Part shown: one piece after another, positions 60,397-64,000 of the stretch
Numbering within the stretch: the first letter of the stretch is position 1
Layout: every line of letters begins with the position of its first letter
Source: Rhizobium terrae
GTDB taxonomy: Bacteria > Pseudomonadota > Alphaproteobacteria > Rhizobiales > Rhizobiaceae
Length of the DNA stretch: 64,000 bases
Direction: 5' to 3'
Assembly (NCBI RefSeq): GCF_003425685.1
Contig: NZ_QJKM01000009.1
Location: 124,001-188,000 of the forward strand
Notes under the pieces: generated by a model
The model's input: the letters and a program-made list of their open reading frames with translations, nothing else
What the model was told of the DNA's origin: nothing
Database searches by the model: none
Position numbers and translations under genes: made by a program

Positions 60397-62076
60397 ATGG
60401 CAATCGTGAAATCGGACATCGAGATCGCACGTGCGGCAAAAAAGAAGCCGATCGCGGAGATAGGCGCGCGGCTCGGCATACCGGCGGATGCGCTGGCTCC
60501 CTATGGCCACGACAAGGCGAAGATCGGCGCGGATTTCATCTCCTCGCTCGCCTCCCGTCCCGACGGCAAGCTGATCCTCGTCACGGCGATCAATCCGACG
60601 CCGGCCGGCGAGGGCAAGACGACCACGACGGTCGGCCTGGGCGACGGGTTGAACCGCGTCGGCAAACGCGCCGTGATCTGCATTCGCGAGCCCTCTCTCG
60701 GTCCCTGCTTCGGCGTCAAGGGCGGAGCCGCCGGCGGCGGTTATGCGCAGGTGATCCCGATGGAGGATATCAACCTGCATTTTACCGGCGATTTCCACGC
60801 CATCACCTCGGCGCACAACCTGCTGTCGACGATGATCGACAACCATATCTATTGGGGCAATGCCGAGAACATCGACACGCGGCGGATCAGCTGGCGGCGG
60901 GTGATGGACATGAACGACCGGGCGCTCAGGCATACGGTCGTCTCGCTCGGCGGCGTCGCCAACGGTTTTCCGCGCGAAAGCGGCTTCGACATCACCGTTG
61001 CTTCCGAAGTGATGGCGATCCTCTGCCTCGCGGCCGACCTTGAGGATCTCGAAAGGCGGCTCGGCGAGATCGTCATCGGCTACCGGTTCGACCGGTCTCC
61101 GGTATTCGCCCGAGACCTCAAGGCGCACAAGGCGATGACGGTCCTGCTCAAGGACGCGATGCAGCCGAACCTCGTCCAGACGCTGGAAAACAACCCGGCC
61201 TTCGTGCATGGCGGGCCTTTCGCCAATATCGCGCATGGCTGCAATTCGGTGATCGCCACCAAAACGGCGCTGAAGCTTGGCGAGTATGTCGTGACGGAAG
61301 CCGGGTTCGGCGCCGATCTCGGGGCGGAAAAATTCTTCGACATCAAATGCCGCAAGGCGGGGCTGAAACCGGATGCGGCGGTGATCGTCGCCACCGTGCG
61401 GGCGCTGAAGATGAACGGCGGGGTGAAGAAGGACGAGCTTTCGGCGGAGAATGTCGAGGCGGCGAAACGCGGCTCGTCCAATCTCGGCCGCCACATCGCC
61501 AATGTCCGGAAATTCGGGGTGCCTGTGGTGGTCGCCATCAACCATTTCACCTCGGATACGGAAGGCGAGATCGCGGCGGTCAAGGAATTCGTGGCGCGGC
61601 ACGGGGCGGAGGCGATCGTCTGCCGGCATTGGGCCGATGGTTCTGCGGGCATCGAGGAACTGGCCTACAAGGTGATCGAGCTTGCCGAAGGCGGCCAGGC
61701 GCAATTCCAGCCGCTTTACCCGGAGAAACTGCCGCTGATGGAAAAGATCGAGATCGTCGCATCGAAGATCTATCACGCCGGCGAGGTGACGGCCGACCGC
61801 GGCGTGCGCGACCAGCTGAAGGCCTGGGAGGAGCAGGGTTACGGCGATCTGCCGGTCTGCATGGCGAAGACGCAATATTCGTTCTCCACCGATCCCAATC
61901 TACGCGGCGCGCCGGAGGGGCATGTGGTGCATGTGCGGGAAGTGAGGCTTTCGGCCGGCGCCGGTTTCGTCGTCGCCATCACCGGCGAAATCATGACCAT
62001 GCCCGGCCTGCCGCGGGTGCCGTCCGCCGAGCGGATTTTCCTCAATGAGGACGGTTTCGTGGAGGGGCTGTTCTGA
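60397..62076 (+). CDS. fhs: Formate--tetrahydrofolate ligase
   Basis: The 559-residue enzyme makes 10-formyl-THF from formate, THF and ATP for purine and one-carbon metabolism. The P-loop [20 protein letters not shown], the [21 protein letters not shown] block (in part) and VVAINHF are all typical, and the length matches the family (555-560). ATG 60397 follows GGCGGAG. No folD or purU gene is adjacent, and the gene stands alone. Confidence 0.97.
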   Translation: MAIVKSDIEIARAAKKKPIAEIGARLGIPADALAPYGHDKAKIGADFISSLASRPDGKLILVTAINPTPAGEGKTTTTVGLGDGLNRVGKRAVICIREPSLGPCFGVKGGAAGGGYAQVIPMEDINLHFTGDFHAITSAHNLLSTMIDNHIYWGNAENIDTRRISWRRVMDMNDRALRHTVVSLGGVANGFPRESGFDITVASEVMAILCLAADLEDLERRLGEIVIGYRFDRSPVFARDLKAHKAMTVLLKDAMQPNLVQTLENNPAFVHGGPFANIAHGCNSVIATKTALKLGEYVVTEAGFGADLGAEKFFDIKCRKAGLKPDAAVIVATVRALKMNGGVKKDELSAENVEAAKRGSSNLGRHIANVRKFGVPVVVAINHFTSDTEGEIAAVKEFVARHGAEAIVCRHWADGSAGIEELAYKVIELAEGGQAQFQPLYPEKLPLMEKIEIVASKIYHAGEVTADRGVRDQLKAWEEQGYGDLPVCMAKTQYSFSTDPNLRGAPEGHVVHVREVRLSAGAGFVVAITGEIMTMPGLPRVPSAERIFLNEDGFVEGLF

Positions 62077-62186
62077 GGGCTTGGAGGCAAGCTCTTACAT
62101 CGGCTGGAACCGAAACCCGCCCGCCGAATTGATGCTGCGCAGGAATGGCACGAAGCCGTTCATTTCATGTGCGTGGAGAGAGCCCG

Positions 62187-62450
62187 ATGTCGATCGTATC
62201 CCTGAAAATGCCCCTGATTGCATTCCTGGCAACGGCTGCCGCGCTGTCGGGCCAGTCCGTGGCCCGGGCCGCCGATCTCATGGAGGGATACCATTCCCAG
62301 CGCGCCGCGATTTATCGCGAGCGTCCGCGGGTCGTCCGCACCACCTATATCCGGCGTGAAGTTCAGGAATGCCAGACCCTGAAGATCCGGGAATACGGCT
62401 ACAAGAAGTTCGTCGATGTCTGCTTCCGGCCGTTCAGCCTTGCGCCGTAA
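62187..62450 (+). CDS. Small secreted hypothetical protein
   Basis: The 87-residue product has a signal peptide (residues 1-29, SVARAAD) and a mature part of about 58 residues with TTYIRREVQECQTLKIREYGYKKFVDVC; two cysteines 17 residues apart could form a disulfide. It is strongly basic. Such small secreted proteins are common in Rhizobiales and unassigned. GGAGAG lies before the ATG. The 237-base gap after it shows no gene. Confidence 0.72.
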   Translation: MSIVSLKMPLIAFLATAAALSGQSVARAADLMEGYHSQRAAIYRERPRVVRTTYIRREVQECQTLKIREYGYKKFVDVCFRPFSLAP

Positions 62451-62687
62451 CGTAAGACCGGCGGGCTTGAAGCCGTCGCGTCCCGCATGTTAGGGATCGG
62501 CCGTCGAAAAAGGCAGGGCCGGATATGGTAAGCACGGCCCCTTCCGCAAGGAAGCTCTGATCCGCATCCACGTTTCAGTGCATGTGAGAACCCGCGACGA
62601 GAAACGGCGCATCCCGCGCCGCTCTCGGCGGATTCCGTGCGCCTTTTCGCAACGTTCCGCCGGGGATTACTCCGAAGGACGAATATC

Positions 62688-63065
62688 ATGCGAATGAACC
62701 ATCTCGATCTCCATGTGCCTGACGTCGCGGCAACCAGCGCTTTTCTCGTCCGGCATTTCGGCCTCGCTCTGTACGAGATGCGCGGTGCGAACGGGCTCGC
62801 CATCCTCGCGGACGATGCCGGGCTCGAAATCGTCATCAGCCGCCCCGTCGAAAAATTCGGCGGCGGCGAGCAACAGGCGCTCGGGCTCGTTACCTACCAT
62901 ATCGGCTTCATCCAGGCGGAAAGAGCGGATGTCGATCGGCTGTACCGGGAACTTCAGGGCAGCGAGGCTGAACTCGTCGGCGAACCGCGCGAGATGCGCG
63001 GCGGTTATCTCTTTTATTGCCTGGCGCCGGGTCGAGTGATGATCGAAGTGGGGTGGCGCCCGTGA
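62688..63065 (+). CDS. VOC-family protein
   Basis: The 125-residue product is a VOC fold: MNHLDLHVPDVAATSAFLVRHFGLAL with H5 as probable metal ligand, GLVTYHIGFIQ with a second histidine, and YLFYCLAPGRVMIEVGW, where E is the third. The layout fits glyoxalase/bleomycin-resistance type proteins; the substrate is unknown. An AAGGAC lies before the ATG. It is convergent with the extensin-like gene. Confidence 0.87.
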   Translation: MRMNHLDLHVPDVAATSAFLVRHFGLALYEMRGANGLAILADDAGLEIVISRPVEKFGGGEQQALGLVTYHIGFIQAERADVDRLYRELQGSEAELVGEPREMRGGYLFYCLAPGRVMIEVGWRP

Positions 63066-63134
63066 AAGTGCGTTACCCCGAGTTTCCTGAATTATCCGGC
63101 CATCCCATCTCTGCGGTCGGGTCGCCGCATATGT

Positions 63135-63160
63135 CCTTCTCCTCGCCCGCGGGGAGAAGG
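63135..63160. repeat. Short RIME-like hairpin
   Basis: CCTTCTCC and GGAGAAGG arms with a ten-base loop, followed by TGCCGGCAGG as in the 38791-38904 element. It lies between two convergent genes and may end their transcripts. Confidence 0.55.
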
Positions 63161-63213
63161 TGCCGGCAGGTGAATGAGGGAAGTTCGCCGATGCCGAGGG
63201 ATGGAACGATTTC

Positions 63214-64000
63214 CTACCGGCAATACCGATATCCACCCTTCCGCTCCAGCACGTCCAAATGCAGATGGGTCTCATGGGCCGCATCGCTGCCCGGCGACAG
63301 GACGGTGGTGAAGTGCAGGCAGGCGCCGGCGGTGGCAGTGCGCTGGAAGGCGCCTTCCAGCGTCGAATCCTCCGTTCGCGGCTTCATCTCCATCTTCTCG
63401 CCATTGTCGAGCCTGAAGGCCGCGACATCGAAGGCGTTGCCGCGAGCGTGTTCGGAAATCTTGCCGGTCGAGGCGCTGTTGCGGAGCCGGCAGGAGTAGG
63501 TGGAGCCCGGCACGAGGCCGACGATCCGGCGGCCCGGCATGGCGATGTTCAGTGCCGGCTGAACGGTGTCCTTCAGCCAGTGGGCCATGGTCAGCGCCGT
63601 CTTGCAGCGCATCGTCGCGCCGCCGAGCTCGACGCCGGGCAGCACTTCGGCCACGTCGATCGGGTGTTCGATGCCGCAGCCGTCGCCGTCGTCGATCGGG
63701 TCGGTCGGCTCGAACTTGGCGCCGAGCGCCGTGAGGCCGGCAAGGCAGGCCTTCAGTTCCTCCGGATCCTCCTTGACGAGGGGAGGCGGGGGTGGAGGAG
63801 GCGGTGTCCCGGCGGTCTCTTCCTCCTTTTCCTTGCCGTCGGGTTTGGGGCCGTCATCCGTCGCGGCGGTTGCCGGCTGGCCGGGAGCGGGATTTTCCTC
63901 CGGCTTCCGTTGAGGGGTCGGGACTTCGGAGATGGCTGGCGGATTGGCCTGAACGTCCGAAGCTCTTGAGGCGGGCGCTTGTGCATCCTGTTTGGGATCT
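63214..64000 (-). CDS. Extensin-like C-terminal domain protein (partial)
   Basis: The C-terminal 261 codons are in the window; the start lies beyond the right edge. The first visible 90 residues are a low-complexity linker rich in Pro, Glu and Lys with a run of eight prolines. From about residue 90 the extensin-like C-terminal domain follows: CGIEHPIDV, MRCKTALTMAHWL, SEHARGNAFDVAAF and the H-x-H-LDV end, which resembles D-Ala-D-Ala peptidase folds with a His/Asp zinc site. It is probably an envelope protein that acts on peptidoglycan; family members are common in Rhizobiales. Confidence 0.87.
   Translation of the reverse strand, partial: DPKQDAQAPASRASDVQANPPAISEVPTPQRKPEENPAPGQPATAATDDGPKPDGKEKEEETAGTPPPPPPPPLVKEDPEELKACLAGLTALGAKFEPTDPIDDGDGCGIEHPIDVAEVLPGVELGGATMRCKTALTMAHWLKDTVQPALNIAMPGRRIVGLVPGSTYSCRLRNSASTGKISEHARGNAFDVAAFRLDNGEKMEMKPRTEDSTLEGAFQRTATAGACLHFTTVLSPGSDAAHETHLHLDVLERKGGYRYCR

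Noticed and set aside
1..64000. CRISPR arrays, tRNA, rRNA, insertion sequences, prophage or integrative elements
   Set aside because: I looked for regular repeats, T-loop motifs, transposase and integrase signatures and terminal repeats and found none.

Overview
The window is a contiguous piece of a GC-rich alphaproteobacterial chromosome, almost certainly from the Rhizobiaceae (Rhizobium, Ensifer, Agrobacterium or a close relative). The reasons are a NolR-type ArsR repressor, a BacA/SbmA transporter, a choline uptake operon choX-choW-choV, an Atu4866-domain protein, an Lrp-type PutR next to putA, a RirA-type iron box, and several short palindromic intergenic elements of the rhizobial RIME kind. 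Gene order is dense, most intergenic gaps are under 300 bases, and I see no rRNA, tRNA, CRISPR array, integrase, transposase or prophage gene. It reads as ordinary chromosome rather than an island.

Layout. 0-5.7 kb: edge of an SDR gene (probably 3-hydroxybutyrate dehydrogenase), glpK, a SPOR-tailed D,D-carboxypeptidase, a secreted SH3 protein, then VOC, GFA and GST detoxification genes on the minus strand. 5.8-9.9 kb: a DGPF/YCII protein with its ECF42 sigma factor, then DUF1905, tautomerase, APH-like kinase and SRPBCC genes. 10-18.5 kb: a PleD-like diguanylate cyclase, a divergent LysR/flavin-binding pair, an LLM oxidoreductase, map, an MFS exporter and bacA. 19-27 kb: polysaccharide deacetylase, a YfgM-like protein with der, a GT4 glycosyltransferase, a KDG-type kinase and an alpha-glucosidase. 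27-33.8 kb: a GFA gene, an ArsR-SRPBCC pair, AraC with an Atu4866 protein, a PIN/RHH toxin-antitoxin pair, adenine deaminase, and an unknown two-gene operon. 33.8-42.3 kb: LivJ-type binding protein, a divergent OhrR-like regulator and chloroperoxidase-type hydrolase, TauE/SafE, a TolA/TonB-C-like secreted protein, an ABC exporter with a remarkable leader, and an omega-amino acid transaminase. 42.8-52.4 kb: nolR, a HugZ-like protein, choXWV, tdk, pseudoazurin, two large proteins of unknown function, a PAS protein and a LuxR-type regulator. 52.5-64 kb: putR/putA, a BtrH/C39-like cysteine enzyme, a frameshifted small membrane protein, an iron-boxed haem-type TonB receptor, fhs, a small secreted protein, a VOC protein and the C-terminal part of an extensin-like protein.

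How the genes work together. Much of the window pairs a small regulator with one target: LysR with a flavin-binding protein, ArsR with SRPBCC, OhrR-like with a hydrolase, PutR with PutA, ECF42 with DGPF. Catabolic modules cover glycerol, alpha-glucosides, adenine, choline, proline, beta-alanine and one-carbon units. The most notable unexplained signals are regulatory: a 9-codon leader peptide with a strong Shine-Dalgarno inside a foldable leader in front of the ABC exporter (about 40641-40813); two identical ArsR operators exactly 40 bp apart on a promoter that would make a near-leaderless mRNA (28381-28437); a 15-bp perfect hairpin that buries the ribosome-binding site of a GFA gene (4899-4932); and a 28-residue membrane microprotein with a strong ribosome-binding site (22677-22763). 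Every function is read from sequence alone; no database search was run.
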